The notes beneath the pieces are model-generated. The model was not told the origin of the DNA. It did not search any database and was given only the letters and a program-made list of their open reading frames with translations. The translations under genes were made by a program, and so were the position numbers. A stretch of DNA of 64,000 nucleotides, from assembly GCF_024170285.1 (NCBI RefSeq), contig NZ_JALJXV010000011.1:103268-167267 (forward strand). Reading direction: 5' to 3'. The DNA is from Natronocella acetinitrilica. Lineage in GTDB: Bacteria > Pseudomonadota > Gammaproteobacteria > Nitrococcales > Aquisalimonadaceae. Below are positions 49,221 to 59,298 of this stretch, in pieces. Each line of letters begins with the position of its first letter. Position 1 is the stretch's first letter.

Positions 49221-50326
49221 CAGGCCGGTGCCGGGCTGGTGAAGCGGGCCAGTGTCCGGGACAGGACTTCCGGCGAAAATGCGTCGGTGACCACCGCATG
49301 GCCGATGCCCTGTTGCAGGACCAGGCGGATGCGCCCGTCCTGAGCCTTCTTGTCCACCGCCATGAGTTCCATGAAACGCTCTGTTGTCATCCCGGTCGGC
49401 GCTTCCACCGGCAGCCCGGCGCGCCGGATCAGCGCAATAACACGGTCGTGATGGGCTGTGTCCAGCCAGCCCAGCTCATGGGACATCCACGCCGCCATGG
49501 CCATGCCTGCGCCAACGGCCTCGCCGTGCAGCCAGTTGCCGTAGCCGCTGGCGGTCTCGATGGCATGCCCGAAGGTGTGGCCGAGGTTGAGGATGGCCCG
49601 CATCCCCTGTTCGGTCTCATCCGCAGCCACCACGTCGGCCTTCACCCGGCAGGAGATCAGGATGGCTTCCGCCAGTGTGGTGGTATCCCGTGCAAGCAGG
49701 GCATCCATGTGCTGCTCAAGCCAGGTGAAAAAGTCGGGGTCGCGGATCAGACCGTACTTGATGACCTCGGCGAGCCCGGCGGAGAGCTCGCGATCTGGCA
49801 GAGTTTGCAGCACGTCGGTATCGGCCAGCACCAGTCTGGGCTGGTGGAACGCGCCGATCATGTTCTTGCCCAGCGGGTGATTCACGCCGGTCTTGCCGCC
49901 AACAGAGGAGTCCACCTGGGCCAGCAGGGTGGTGGGCACCTGGATGAAATCGACCCCCCGCTGGTAGGTGGCCGCCACGAAACCGGTGAGATCGCCTACC
50001 ACACCGCCACCCACGGCTATCAACGTGGTCTTGCGGTCATGGCGTGCCTCGAGCAGATGGGTGTAGACATTCATGCAGGTGACCAGGTTCTTGTGTTCTT
50101 CACCGTCCGGCAGGGTGATGATCCTGCAGCGGTCGGAGCCGCCCAGTGCCGATTGCACCTGGTCGGCGTAGCCATGGCGCGCCACCGTCTCGGTGGTCAC
50201 TATAAGGGCGCGCTCACCGCGCATGTGGCTGCGAAGCCGTTCTCCGTCGTTAAGCAGCCCGGCGCCGCTGACAATCGGGTAGCTGCGGTCACCAAGCTCG
50301 ACCATCAGTGTTTGAGTCTTGTTCAT
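49220..50326 (-). CDS. aroB: 3-Dehydroquinate synthase
   Basis: A 368-residue NAD-dependent, metal-dependent shikimate-pathway enzyme that closes the ring of DAHP. Motifs: [57 protein letters not shown] (in blocks), KYGLIRD, and metal ligands in [11 protein letters not shown] and [11 protein letters not shown]. Its start overlaps the aroK stop (ATGA), giving the usual aroK-aroB pair, here followed by dgt. Confidence 0.97.
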   Translation of the reverse strand: MNKTQTLMVELGDRSYPIVSGAGLLNDGERLRSHMRGERALIVTTETVARHGYADQVQSALGGSDRCRIITLPDGEEHKNLVTCMNVYTHLLEARHDRKTTLIAVGGGVVGDLTGFVAATYQRGVDFIQVPTTLLAQVDSSVGGKTGVNHPLGKNMIGAFHQPRLVLADTDVLQTLPDRELSAGLAEVIKYGLIRDPDFFTWLEQHMDALLARDTTTLAEAILISCRVKADVVAADETEQGMRAILNLGHTFGHAIETASGYGNWLHGEAVGAGMAMAAWMSHELGWLDTAHHDRVIALIRRAGLPVEAPTGMTTERFMELMAVDKKAQDGRIRLVLQQGIGHAVVTDAFSPEVLSRTLARFTSPAPA

Positions 50327-50853
50327 GCGTCCGGATCCTGTGGGTTCAGTTGGGCGATGATCTGCCGCACCACGCTGACGATGGAGCCATGGTCCGTGTC
50401 GACGGTTACATCGGCGGTGGCCTCGTATAGCGGACCGCGCTCGGCCAGGAGAGCTTCGAGGCGAGCCTGGGGGTTCTCGGTCTGCAGCAGTGGACGGCGA
50501 CGATCGCGGCGCGTGCGGAGGTACTGCTGATCTACCGACGTGCGGAGGTAGATGACGGTACCGCGCTCGGCCAACCGACGGCGTGTCTCGGCAGAGAGTA
50601 TGGCACCACCGCCGGTCGCGAGAACCACACCATCCTGCTCGCTGAGGCGGTCGATCATGTCCTCTTCCCTGCGGCGGAAGCCGCTCTCACCCTCAACGTC
50701 GAAGATGCGGGGGATATCCACACCGGTGCAAAGCTCGATTTCCTGATCGCTGTCGACGAAGCGCAGTCCCAGCCGTTGCGCCAGCCGCCGACCGATAGTG
50801 GATTTTCCGGCGCCCATGGGGCCGATCAGGAAAAGTCGTTGTGACGAGGGCAT
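50323..50853 (-). CDS. aroK: Shikimate kinase
   Basis: A 176-residue kinase of the shikimate pathway. The ATG at 50853 ([18 protein letters not shown]) is preferred; longer frames lack family sequence. Walker [10 protein letters not shown], shikimate-binding DSDQEIE and GFRRREE, the GGGA box LATGGGAIL and the lid RDRRRPLLQ are present. The gene follows pilQ, from which it is separated by a strong terminator hairpin. Confidence 0.96.
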   Translation of the reverse strand: MPSSQRLFLIGPMGAGKSTIGRRLAQRLGLRFVDSDQEIELCTGVDIPRIFDVEGESGFRRREEDMIDRLSEQDGVVLATGGGAILSAETRRRLAERGTVIYLRTSVDQQYLRTRRDRRRPLLQTENPQARLEALLAERGPLYEATADVTVDTDHGSIVSVVRQIIAQLNPQDPDA

Positions 50854-50936
50854 GCCTAAGGGTGCGTCGTCGCAGGCTGAACACCGGGCAAGTGTAGCCT
50901 GATGGTGGGCCGCGGCAAAAACCGGCATCCGTAAAC

Positions 50937-50964
50937 GACGAAGGGGGCCTGAGCCCCCTTCGTC
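50937..50964. terminator. Terminator hairpin between pilQ and aroK
   Basis: GACGAAGGGGGC and GCCCCCTTCGTC form a perfect 12-pair stem with a four-base loop (CTGA), 21 bases after the pilQ stop. In transcript sense it is followed by GTTTACGG rather than a U run. It separates the pilus operon from the aroK-aroB-dgt operon. Confidence 0.75.
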
Positions 50965-50984
50965 ATGTTGGCCCCGCTTCTCGG

Positions 50985-53105
50985 CTAATTAATGCTGGAG
51001 GATGTCAGGGATTCCTCCAGGATACGCGGTGTGACGAAGATCAGCAGTTCGCTGTTCTGGTCGATGGCTATGCGGTTTCTGAACAGCCAGCCTACTGCGG
51101 GTAGCGAGCCGAAGAAGGGCACCCGGGCCTCTTCCTCGCGCCGCTCACGCTCGTAGATGCCACCCAGCACCACAGTCTCACCGTTATCCACCAGGACCTG
51201 GGTCGTGACGGCCTGGGTGTCGATGCTGGGGACGCCGGCGAAGACCTGGCCGACGCTGTCCTTGTTGACCGCAAGATCCATGATGATGCGGTCGTCCGGT
51301 GTGATCTGCGGGGTGACATCCAGCGACAGCAATGCTTCCTGGAAGGACACGCTGGTGGCGCCGCTGGCGCTGGCCTCCTGGTATGGAATCTCGACACCCT
51401 GCTGGATATTGGCGGTGCGCTGGTTGGCGGTGATCACCCGTGGGCTTGATACCACCTCACCGCGGCCTTCTGTCTCCATGGCGGAGAGTTCCAGCTGTAG
51501 CACGCGATCACCGATCCGCCCCACGGCGAGACCCACGGCGCCGGCGGGGCTGCTCACCGGCAGATCCACCAGCATGCCCTCGGCGCCGCCGCTGGCGAAA
51601 CCGGCCGTGCCATCCACCAGGCCGCCCGGGCGGGTGCCGCCGGCACGCCAGCCGTCACGGCTGCCAGCACTGCCCTGGCCGCTGGCGCCGAAGCGCACGC
51701 CCAGTTCGCGGCTGAAGTCGTCGTTGGCAATGACGATGCGCGACTCGATCAGCACCTGCCGCACGGGAATGTCCAGACGGTTCAGCAGATCACGGATATC
51801 GGAGAGGTTACGCTCGGTGTCCCGAATGATCAGGACGTTGGTGCGCTGGTCGATGGTCACGGTGCCGCGCTCGGAGAGCAGAGAGGCATCCTGTGAGCGG
51901 AGCAGGCTCGCCACGTCGCTGGCGCGGGCATAGTTGACCTGGAAGAACTCGGAGCGCAGGGGCGCCAGCACTTCCATTTCCTGACGGGATTCCGCTTCCA
52001 GGCGCTCGCGGGCCGCGATTTCCTCGGCCGGCGCCACCAGCATGACATTGTCACGAATGCGCTTGTCGAGACCGCGGGTGCGCAGAATGATGTCCAGCGC
52101 GTGATCCCAGGGTACGTTCTGCAGCCGCAGCGTGATATTGCCGGTGACCGAGTCGCTCACCACCACGTTGAGGCCGGTGAAATCCGCGATGAGCTGCAGT
52201 ACCGAACGTACTTCGATGTCCTGGAAGCTCAGGGTCAGACGCTCGCCGGTGAACTCTTCCTGCTCCCGCTCCGCGACCTCCCGCTCGGTGAGCGGACGCA
52301 GTTCGATGGTGAAGCGGTTCGCCGACTGGTAACCCATGTGTTCGAACTCGCGCTCGCCGGTGGGGTTGATCACCATGCGAACGTCATTGCCGTCCTGGCG
52401 GGTTTCGATGGTGCCTACCGGTGTGGCGAAGTCCACCACATTCAGCCGTCGCTGAAGCTCTTCGGGCACGCTGACATTGCGCATGCGCACAATGATGCGG
52501 CCGGCTTCGCGGCGCAGGCTGACCTGGGCATCCTCGTCGGATAGATCCACCTGGATCAGGCCGGCGCCATCGGTGCCGCGGCGGAAGTCGATGTCTTCAA
52601 TGGAGACGGCGGCCGCGGTGGGTTGCGCCGAGGGCGTGGCCCGACGGGCAGGTGCCCGTTCGGCGGTGGCCGACTGGTCACGCAGATAGATGTGGAAGGT
52701 GTTGCCGTCGAGTTCGGTGTCGTAGGCCATCATCCGGGCCAGCCGCACAACCACGCGGGTTCGCCCCGCGGCCTCGGCAGTGCTCACACCTTCCACCAGA
52801 CCGACGCCGATACCCAGCGAGCGCTCGCTCAACTCGTTGCGGGTGTCGGGGAAGTCGAAGGTGATGCGGGCCGGGTCGTCGATGGAGAACGCACTCGGCG
52901 ACTCCGGCGCCTCGGCGAGTTCCAGCGAGATCTGCACCTCGTTGCCCGGCAGCGTCGAGTAGGAAATGTCCCGCAGGGCATTACTCGCGGACGCGCTACC
53001 GGCCCAGCACAGCAGCGCAAGCAGCGTGACTGCGACCGGGAGCCCACGCAGCCGGTTTAGGGTGCGTGGCTTGCGCCACGCGCGGATGAATTCCAGGCTT
53101 GTCAT
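50985..53105 (-). CDS. pilQ: Type IV pilus outer-membrane secretin
   Basis: A 706-residue secretin through which pili cross the outer membrane. A signal sequence (LPVAVTLLALLCWAGSASA) is followed by two AMIN peptidoglycan-binding domains (from about residues 45 and 165). Then come the secretin N domain (LTLSFQDIEVRSVLQLIADFTGLNVVVSD), NTD repeats (VNYARASDVASLL) and the secretin core (VISSPRVITANQRTANIQQGVEIPYQ-like, VTPQITPDDRIIMDL, TVVLGGIYERE). It is last in pilMNOPQ. Confidence 0.96.
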   Translation of the reverse strand: MTSLEFIRAWRKPRTLNRLRGLPVAVTLLALLCWAGSASASNALRDISYSTLPGNEVQISLELAEAPESPSAFSIDDPARITFDFPDTRNELSERSLGIGVGLVEGVSTAEAAGRTRVVVRLARMMAYDTELDGNTFHIYLRDQSATAERAPARRATPSAQPTAAAVSIEDIDFRRGTDGAGLIQVDLSDEDAQVSLRREAGRIIVRMRNVSVPEELQRRLNVVDFATPVGTIETRQDGNDVRMVINPTGEREFEHMGYQSANRFTIELRPLTEREVAEREQEEFTGERLTLSFQDIEVRSVLQLIADFTGLNVVVSDSVTGNITLRLQNVPWDHALDIILRTRGLDKRIRDNVMLVAPAEEIAARERLEAESRQEMEVLAPLRSEFFQVNYARASDVASLLRSQDASLLSERGTVTIDQRTNVLIIRDTERNLSDIRDLLNRLDIPVRQVLIESRIVIANDDFSRELGVRFGASGQGSAGSRDGWRAGGTRPGGLVDGTAGFASGGAEGMLVDLPVSSPAGAVGLAVGRIGDRVLQLELSAMETEGRGEVVSSPRVITANQRTANIQQGVEIPYQEASASGATSVSFQEALLSLDVTPQITPDDRIIMDLAVNKDSVGQVFAGVPSIDTQAVTTQVLVDNGETVVLGGIYERERREEEARVPFFGSLPAVGWLFRNRIAIDQNSELLIFVTPRILEESLTSSSIN

Positions 53106-53123
53106 TGTCGGTAGACTCCCTTG

Positions 53124-53675
53124 CTACTCCCGCGCCGCCAGTGTGGACTCGCGCTGTCTCCAGCGCTCATCCCCGCTGCGGACGAATTCTTCCAGTCGGA
53201 CGGTCCGCTCGGAAATGGTGACGATGCGGCCGTGGTTCTGTCCCAGGTAATTGCCTTCGCGAACGCGATGCACGGTACCCTGCGGGTCACGCACCAGCGC
53301 CCAGAGTTCGCCATCCCGCTGAATGATCCCGGCCATGCGCAGGGCATCCAGCGGATACTGTTCGAGTTCCTCGCGAGCCCGATCCAGATCAGGCGTCGGG
53401 CCTTCCTGGCGTTCCGGCGCCGCTCTTGGCTCGACGAAGCTCAGCGAGCTGAAGGGATCGCGCTCAAGCATCACCGGATAGCTGTGGCTCGGCAGGTCCC
53501 GTGGCGGCTCAAACGGGTCCGGTGGCGGTGCCGCGCGTGCCAGGGTAGAGGTGATGTAATTGTCCAGATCCTCGGTGGTCTGGTTGCAACCCACCAGCAT
53601 CGGCGTCGTGATCACTGCGAGCACCAGGGTGCCGAGCAGGCCGGATCGCCGACGATCAGTGATCAATGCTTTCAT
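53124..53675 (-). CDS. pilP: Type IV pilus inner-membrane lipoprotein PilP
   Basis: A 183-residue lipoprotein with lipobox MLVGC. A Pro-rich linker (APPPDPFEPPRDLPSH) precedes the C-terminal beta-domain (LDALRMAGIIQRDGELWALVRDPQGTVHRVREGNYLGQNHGRI in blocks), which contacts PilQ. The ATG overlaps the pilO stop (TGATG); a GTG one codon earlier is possible. It connects the PilMNO platform with the secretin. Confidence 0.95.
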   Translation of the reverse strand: MKALITDRRRSGLLGTLVLAVITTPMLVGCNQTTEDLDNYITSTLARAAPPPDPFEPPRDLPSHSYPVMLERDPFSSLSFVEPRAAPERQEGPTPDLDRAREELEQYPLDALRMAGIIQRDGELWALVRDPQGTVHRVREGNYLGQNHGRIVTISERTVRLEEFVRSGDERWRQRESTLAARE

Positions 53676-54274
53676 CACTGGCCCCCCTCGTCGTCATCCA
53701 GATACCAGTACGTGCGCGCGGTGGCCCGCATGGCAAGCCGTTCGCCGCTGCCGCTGCGGGAAATGTTCACATCGTGCAGCGTCACGATACGCGGCATGTT
53801 TGCCACTTCGCTGATGAAGCGGCCGAATTGATGGTAATTGCCGCGAACCTCGATCTGGATAGGCCGTTGCGCATAGAACTCCTGCTGCTGAATGCTGCCG
53901 GGCCGGAAAAGCTCGAAGTCGAGACCGGCGCCGAGACCGGCCTGGGAGACATCCGCCAGCAACTGCGGAATCTCGCCGCGGCTTGGAAGCTGGCGCAGTC
54001 GATCCGAGAGTTCCTCGCGCATGTCGGCCAGCAGCGCCTCGTAGGCGTCCAGGTTCGCGGCCCGGCGCTGGCGGGTCTCGAACTGCGTGCGCAACTGGGT
54101 TTCCTGTGCCTCGACCCTGGCGAGCTGGCTTTGAAGATCCTTCCAGAAGAAGTGCCAGCCGCCGGCCACGATCAGCGCCAGTATCACCACTGCCACAATG
54201 GCCTTGACGGCGATGGGCCAGTTGCCGGCGTCATTGAGATCGAGTTCGTTCAGGTTGATATTGCCAATGGCCAT
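53675..54274 (-). CDS. pilO: Type IV pilus alignment protein PilO
   Basis: A 199-residue bitopic protein. One helix (AVKAIVAVVILALIVAGGWHFF) is followed by a coiled coil (about residues 50-95, rich in Gln, Glu and Arg) and a ferredoxin-like periplasmic domain (QIEVRGNYHQFGRFISEVANMPRIVTLHDV). The ATG at 54274 lies just after the pilN stop and behind GGGAGGGAG. It forms a heterodimer with PilN. Confidence 0.95.
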   Translation of the reverse strand: MAIGNINLNELDLNDAGNWPIAVKAIVAVVILALIVAGGWHFFWKDLQSQLARVEAQETQLRTQFETRQRRAANLDAYEALLADMREELSDRLRQLPSRGEIPQLLADVSQAGLGAGLDFELFRPGSIQQQEFYAQRPIQIEVRGNYHQFGRFISEVANMPRIVTLHDVNISRSGSGERLAMRATARTYWYLDDDEGGQ

Positions 54275-54275
54275 G

Positions 54276-54845
54276 TCACGCTCCCTCCCCATTGTCGGCG
54301 CCAGGGTTGGTCTGGCGCACGCGGAGAGTGAAGTTGCTCACTCGAATACCTTCCCGGTCCCGCACTTCGATCACGTCGAGGTTCGGATCGGTAAACCAGG
54401 CCGAACCATCCAGTCGTTCCATGTAGGTAGAGACCCGGGCGTTGGACTGACCGACCCCGGTGATGGTGATGTTGCCGCCCTGTTGGGTCACGGTTTTGAG
54501 AAACACACCATCGGGCAGCGTGCTCACCAGTTCCTCGAACATGTGCACCACCTGCGGGCGGCCGGTCTGCAGTTCCTGGATCACGTTCATCCGTGCCTCG
54601 AGCTGATCCCGGGTGCGCTCCAGTTCCTGGATACGCTGGATTCGGGTATCGAGACGCGTGATTTCCGTGCGCAACAACTGGTTGCGGTGTTCCTGGTGGT
54701 CGATCATCCCCTGGAGGTACATGTTGCCGCCGAAAACCACGCCCACACCGATCACCGCTGCGACGGCGACCATGGCAATAAACTGGTTCTTGCGGACCTT
54801 CTTGACCTCTTCCCGCCAGGGCAGCAGGTTGATCTGCGTGCTCAT
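54276..54845 (-). CDS. pilN: Type IV pilus assembly protein PilN
   Basis: A 189-residue bitopic protein opening with INLLPWREE, the cytosolic peptide that binds PilM. One helix (FIAMVAVAAVIGVGVVFGGNMYL), a coiled coil and a ferredoxin-like domain (TLPDGVFLKTVTQQGGNITITGVGQSNARVSTYMERL in blocks) follow. The start overlaps the pilM stop (ATGA). Confidence 0.96.
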   Translation of the reverse strand: MSTQINLLPWREEVKKVRKNQFIAMVAVAAVIGVGVVFGGNMYLQGMIDHQEHRNQLLRTEITRLDTRIQRIQELERTRDQLEARMNVIQELQTGRPQVVHMFEELVSTLPDGVFLKTVTQQGGNITITGVGQSNARVSTYMERLDGSAWFTDPNLDVIEVRDREGIRVSNFTLRVRQTNPGADNGEGA

Positions 54846-55906
54846 GAGTCAAAGCTCCTCATGGCGAGGCCACAGGCGATCAGCAGTGCTGGTGCGTCCT
54901 CGCTCAGCAACTGCGGCCTGATACGGGAGGAAACGGCCATGTTGACGAAGGGGTTGGCGACGTGTGTGTCGGTCCCGGTCTCCTCCCTGACCAGGTCATC
55001 CATCCCGGGAATGGACGCACAGCCGCCGGCGAGGATCACGTGATCCACGCTGTTGTGCTGGCTGGCGCCGAAGAAAAACTGGAGGGAGCGGGCGATCTGT
55101 TGCGCCATGGCTTCCTTGAACGGCTGCAGGACTTCCTCTTCATAGCTGTCGGGTAGCCCGCCCTGGCGCTTGGCGCGCCCCGCTTCTTCGTAGGAGAGCC
55201 CGTACCGGCGCATGATCTCCTCGGTAAGCTGGCGACCGCCGAAGACCTGCTCCCGGGTATAGACGATGCGGTGATCCTCCAGCACCGTCAGGGTGGTCAT
55301 GGTGGAGCCCACATCCAGAATGGCGATGGTCTGGTCGATGCCCTTGCCGGGCAGATCCTCCGCCAGCAGCCGGAAGGCGTTCTCGGTGGCATAGCTTTCC
55401 ACGTCCATCACCCGCGGCTTTAGCCCGGCAGCCTCGCAGGCATCGACGCGGACTTCCACGTTCTCGGACCGTGAGGCGACCAACAGCACGTCCACCGTGT
55501 TGGGGTTACCCGCACTCGGACCGAGTACCTGAAAATCGAGGCTCACTTCCTCGAGTGGGTACGGGACATACTGATCGGCCTGGAGTTCGATCTGCGCTTC
55601 CATCTCCGCCTCGCTTACGTCTGCGGGCATGGTGATGGTCTTGCCGATAGCCGCGGAGGCCGGTACCGCAAGGGCGGCATCCTTCAGCTTGGTGCGTGAG
55701 CGCTTGACCGCCTTCTTGATGGTCTCCCCGACCGCTTCCAGGTTTGCGATGTTTTTCTCCACCACCGCGTTGGGGGGCAGTGGCTCCACCGCATAGCTTT
55801 CAACCCGAAAACGACCATCCTGGCCCTTCAGTTCAAGGAGCTTTACCGCCGTCGAACTGATATCGATACCCAGTAGGGAAGGACGTCGATTCCTTAACAG
55901 ACCCAC
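54842..55906 (-). CDS. pilM: Type IV pilus ATPase-like protein PilM
   Basis: A 354-residue actin-fold cytosolic protein, first in the pilus operon. Visible features: LLGIDISSTAVKLLEL, the ATP-binding AILDVGSTMTTLTVLED, the late GGCASIPGMDDLVREE and the FFFGASQHNSVDHVILAGG region. It anchors PilN at the inner face of the membrane. It diverges from mrcA, the usual arrangement in gammaproteobacteria. Confidence 0.96.
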   Translation of the reverse strand: MGLLRNRRPSLLGIDISSTAVKLLELKGQDGRFRVESYAVEPLPPNAVVEKNIANLEAVGETIKKAVKRSRTKLKDAALAVPASAAIGKTITMPADVSEAEMEAQIELQADQYVPYPLEEVSLDFQVLGPSAGNPNTVDVLLVASRSENVEVRVDACEAAGLKPRVMDVESYATENAFRLLAEDLPGKGIDQTIAILDVGSTMTTLTVLEDHRIVYTREQVFGGRQLTEEIMRRYGLSYEEAGRAKRQGGLPDSYEEEVLQPFKEAMAQQIARSLQFFFGASQHNSVDHVILAGGCASIPGMDDLVREETGTDTHVANPFVNMAVSSRIRPQLLSEDAPALLIACGLAMRSFDS

Positions 55907-56147
55907 TGTGTTTTTCCTTATACTTTTGGCGGTTAAGCCAAGTTACTACACCAGAACATTCAATGCCAATGTCAAGCGCCCAGCATTGCTCGGCAATCTG
56001 CATCGGCACTGATGCGGGTTAGGGGCGGCGTCACCGGGTGAGCGTTGCCCGTGGAGCCTATCGTCGCACTACCGCGACAGTCGCGATGTGAACCGTGTCT
56101 CTTTATACTGATCGAATTGAAAACGCCGGAAACCGCAGACAAAATCC
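55907..56147. promoter_or_regulatory. Divergent promoter region of pilM and mrcA
   Basis: The 241-base spacer has an AT-rich end towards pilM. On the minus strand a TTGACA (55970-55975) is a good -35, with weak -10 candidates behind it. On the plus strand TATACT (56104-56109) is a likely -10 for mrcA without a good -35. No operator palindrome was noticed. Confidence 0.35.
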
Positions 56148-58592
56148 ATGGCCCGTCTCTCCAGACTCCTGCTTTACATGCTCGCCAGCCTCGCTTCGGT
56201 CGGGCTGCTTGCAGTCGTGGCCGTCGCCGGCTTGTATCTCTACATGTCTCCGCAACTGCCATCCGTGGACACATTGCGGGATGTGCGATACCAACAGCCG
56301 TTGCGCGTCTACGCGGCCTCCGGGGAGATGATTGCCGAATTTGGCGAGTACCGGCGGGAGCCGGTGCGCTATGCCGATATTCCGGAGCGGATGAAGCAGG
56401 CCTTCATTGCTACCGAGGATGAGCGCTTCTTCTCCCACCCCGGCGTCGACTGGCGGGGGATGGCGCGAGCGGTTCTGCATCTTGCCCGCCACCGCGAGAT
56501 CGGCCCGGGCGGCAGTACCATTACCATGCAGACGGCGCGGAACTTCTTCCTCGGGCGTGAGCAGACCTACCTGCGCAAGCTGAACGAGATTTTCCTCGCC
56601 TTTAACATCGAGCGGGAGCTGTCCAAGGAGGAAATCCTTGAGCTGTATCTGAACAAGATCTACCTCGGCCAGCGGGCCTACGGTATTGGCGCCGCCAGCC
56701 GGATCTACTACGGCCGCCCGCCGGATCAGCTCACGCTGGCGGAGACGGCGATGATCGCCGGCTTGCCCCAGGCACCATCCGTTGCCAACCCGATACGCAA
56801 TCCGCAGCGCGCCCTGCAGCGCCGGGCCTACGTGCTCCGGCGCATGCTGGAAACGGGCGCGATCAGTCAGGAGGAGTTCGCCGAGGCCTCCACCGCACCG
56901 GTGACCGCGGCGCTGCGCACGGCCCGTGTCGGCCTGGATGCGGCCTATGTGGCCGAGTTGGCACGGGCCCAGGTGGTGACCATGTATGGGGATGAGGCCT
57001 ACACCGAAGGTTACCGCGTCTACACCACCGTTCAGCCCGATTTGCAGGAAGCGGCCAATCGGGCGCTACGCGGCAGTCTGCTCAGTTACGACGAACGACA
57101 TGGTTATCGCGGCCCCGAGGCGAGTCACGACCTGTCGGCGCTGGGCGATGACGACGCCCGCCTCGCCGCGCTGGCGGCCCACGGCACCATCGCGGGGTTG
57201 CGGCCGGCACTGGTGCTGGCCGTTGACGATGAGGCGGGCGAAGCGAGGCTGCTGCTTGGCCGCGACGATGAGGTCACCCTCGACTTCGACGGTGCGCGTT
57301 GGGCGCGGCGCTGGATCACGCAATCCAGGGTAGGCGACGCGCCCCAGCGCATGTCCTCGGTGGTGGAACCCGGGCATGTAATCCGGATTCGTGACCACGA
57401 TGACGGGTGGCGGCTCGCCCAGTTACCGAACGTCGAGGGATCGCTGGTCAGCCTGTCGCCCAGCAGCGGCGCGGTGCTGGCGTTGGCGGGCGGGTTCGAT
57501 TTTCGCCACAGTCAGTTCAATCGGGCCACCCAGGCGCTGCGCCAGCCCGGCTCCGCATTCAAGCCCTTCATTTATGCAGCGGCGCTTGAGCGTGGTTTTA
57601 CGCCGGCTTCCATCGTCAATGATGCGCCGGTGGTGTTCGAAGATGCGGCGCTGGAGACCGCCTGGCGCCCGGAGAACTACTCCGGCCGCTTTTACGGACC
57701 GACCAGGTTACGCGAGGCGCTGGCCCAGTCCCGCAACCTGGTGTCCATCCGGGTCTTGCGCGACATCGGTATTCGTTACGGCGTGACGTTCCTGGACCGC
57801 TTTGGCTTCCCCGGTGACCGCATGCCGGCGGACTTGTCCCTTGCGCTGGGCAGTGCTGCGGTGACGCCGTTGGAGCTGACCACTGCTTACGCGGTGTTCG
57901 CGAATGGCGGCTATCGGGTTCAACCCCACGTCATCAGCAGGATCGAGAACGACCGTGGTGATGTGGTCTATCGGACGGTTCCGACTCTGGCCTGCGAAGA
58001 CTGTACCGAGGTCGCCGCCCGGCATGGCCTGCTGTCCGCCGGAACGGACAACGGCGATGGGATGCCCGTGCTCGGTCAACGCTTCGTGCCCGCCGAGCGC
58101 GTGCTGCCCGCAGATAACGCCTATCAGATGAGCAGCATGATGCAGGATGTCATCACCCGAGGCACCGGCCGGGCGGCCCGCAGCCTCGGTCGCTCTGACC
58201 TGGCCGGCAAGACTGGCACCACCAACGATCTGCACGACGCCTGGTTTGCCGGATTCAACGGTGAAATGGTCACCACGGCCTGGGTCGGTTTCGACCAGGC
58301 CCGCTCGCTGGGGCAGGGTGAGACCGGCGCGCGGACGGCACTCCCCATGTGGATCGACTACATGGCTTATGCGTTGCGGGAAGTGCCGGAGGCAGCGCCG
58401 AGCAGACCCGCCGGCATGGTGACCGTGCGCATCGACCCGGGCTCCGGGCTGGTCACCAGCGCCGATAACCCCCAGGCGATGTTCGAGACATTCCGTGATG
58501 GGCAGGTCCCGGACAGTGATCCGAACGCGTCGTCTGGCGGCAGCAGCGGGGGGTCAGGCGGCGGATCCCGCTCCGGGGGCAGTCTCTTCTGA
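56148..58592 (+). CDS. mrcA: Penicillin-binding protein 1A
   Basis: An 814-residue bifunctional murein synthase. Near the N-terminus is a membrane anchor (LLLYMLASLASVGLLAVVAVAGLYLY). The glycosyltransferase domain has FIATEDERFFSHPGVDWRG and GGSTITMQTARNFFLGRE. An OB-like insert follows, then the transpeptidase: catalytic Ser in QPGSAFKPFIY, SRN in LAQSRNLVSIR and KTG in LAGKTGTTND. The C-terminus is a Gly/Ser-rich tail (about 20 residues). Length is typical of class A PBPs. Confidence 0.96.
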   Translation: MARLSRLLLYMLASLASVGLLAVVAVAGLYLYMSPQLPSVDTLRDVRYQQPLRVYAASGEMIAEFGEYRREPVRYADIPERMKQAFIATEDERFFSHPGVDWRGMARAVLHLARHREIGPGGSTITMQTARNFFLGREQTYLRKLNEIFLAFNIERELSKEEILELYLNKIYLGQRAYGIGAASRIYYGRPPDQLTLAETAMIAGLPQAPSVANPIRNPQRALQRRAYVLRRMLETGAISQEEFAEASTAPVTAALRTARVGLDAAYVAELARAQVVTMYGDEAYTEGYRVYTTVQPDLQEAANRALRGSLLSYDERHGYRGPEASHDLSALGDDDARLAALAAHGTIAGLRPALVLAVDDEAGEARLLLGRDDEVTLDFDGARWARRWITQSRVGDAPQRMSSVVEPGHVIRIRDHDDGWRLAQLPNVEGSLVSLSPSSGAVLALAGGFDFRHSQFNRATQALRQPGSAFKPFIYAAALERGFTPASIVNDAPVVFEDAALETAWRPENYSGRFYGPTRLREALAQSRNLVSIRVLRDIGIRYGVTFLDRFGFPGDRMPADLSLALGSAAVTPLELTTAYAVFANGGYRVQPHVISRIENDRGDVVYRTVPTLACEDCTEVAARHGLLSAGTDNGDGMPVLGQRFVPAERVLPADNAYQMSSMMQDVITRGTGRAARSLGRSDLAGKTGTTNDLHDAWFAGFNGEMVTTAWVGFDQARSLGQGETGARTALPMWIDYMAYALREVPEAAPSRPAGMVTVRIDPGSGLVTSADNPQAMFETFRDGQVPDSDPNASSGGSSGGSGGGSRSGGSLF

Positions 58593-58652
58593 CTCGCAAC
58601 CGGGGAACGAATCAGTATCTTCTCAATCCTTGTTCCAGCGGAGCAGACACCC

Positions 58653-59285
58653 ATGGCGAAAGGCGGCTCGACCAAGGATCAGCGCATGCGTCAGCGCCTG
58701 ACGCTGGAAGCGGCCAGAATTCTGGCGGAAGAGGGCGTGAAGGACTACTACCTGGCGAAGCGGAAGGCGGCTGACCGCCTGGGTGCGCCAAGCACCCAGA
58801 ATATGCCCCGCAACCAGGAGATCCAGGATGCACTCATTGAGTATCAGAGGCTGTTCAAGGGTGACGAGCAGCAGGCGCACTTGCGCCATCTGCGTGTGAC
58901 GGCCCTGGAAGCCATGCGATTCTTCCGGACTTTTCGGCCGAAGCTCGTCGGCCCGGTACTGGATGGCAGTGCCGGGGAGTGGTCCGAGGTGCTGCTGCAC
59001 CTGTTCGCGGATACCGCTGAAGAAGTGGCCATCTTCCTGATGGACGAGGGTATCCCCTTCGAGCCGTCAGAGCGCAGGCTGCGTATGGATCGGGACGTCT
59101 GGGAGTTCTTTCCGGTCTATCGTTTCGTGGCCGGTGACGTCACGGTGGATCTAACCGTGTTCACCCATGCCGGGCGGCGCCAGCCGCCGCGAAGCCAGGT
59201 GGACGGCCAACCAATGGAGCGGGCTGGCCTCTCGGTGGTGGAGCGGCTGCTCGAGCCGAGCGAACCGCTCACCGGTTTCAGCTGA
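58653..59285 (+). CDS. Conserved protein of unknown function
   Basis: A 210-residue soluble protein. The first 70 residues are basic and helical (KDQRMRQRLTLEAARILAEEGVKDYYLAKRKAADRLG). The rest contains LVGPVLDGSAGEWSEVLLHLFADTAEEVAIFLMDEGIPFEP in blocks, resembling the core strand-helix of nucleotidyltransferase-like folds, with acidic residues but no clear GSxxxGxxxSDxD motif. It sits between mrcA and convergent gltA. It may be a degenerate nucleotidyltransferase, which is inference only. Confidence 0.65.
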   Translation: MAKGGSTKDQRMRQRLTLEAARILAEEGVKDYYLAKRKAADRLGAPSTQNMPRNQEIQDALIEYQRLFKGDEQQAHLRHLRVTALEAMRFFRTFRPKLVGPVLDGSAGEWSEVLLHLFADTAEEVAIFLMDEGIPFEPSERRLRMDRDVWEFFPVYRFVAGDVTVDLTVFTHAGRRQPPRSQVDGQPMERAGLSVVERLLEPSEPLTGFS

Positions 59286-59298
59286 TGAGGACTTAGAG

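Noticed and set aside
55960..55990. Sigma-54 promoter for the pil operon
   Set aside because: A TTGGCA is present, but the GC of the -12 element is not at the required distance.
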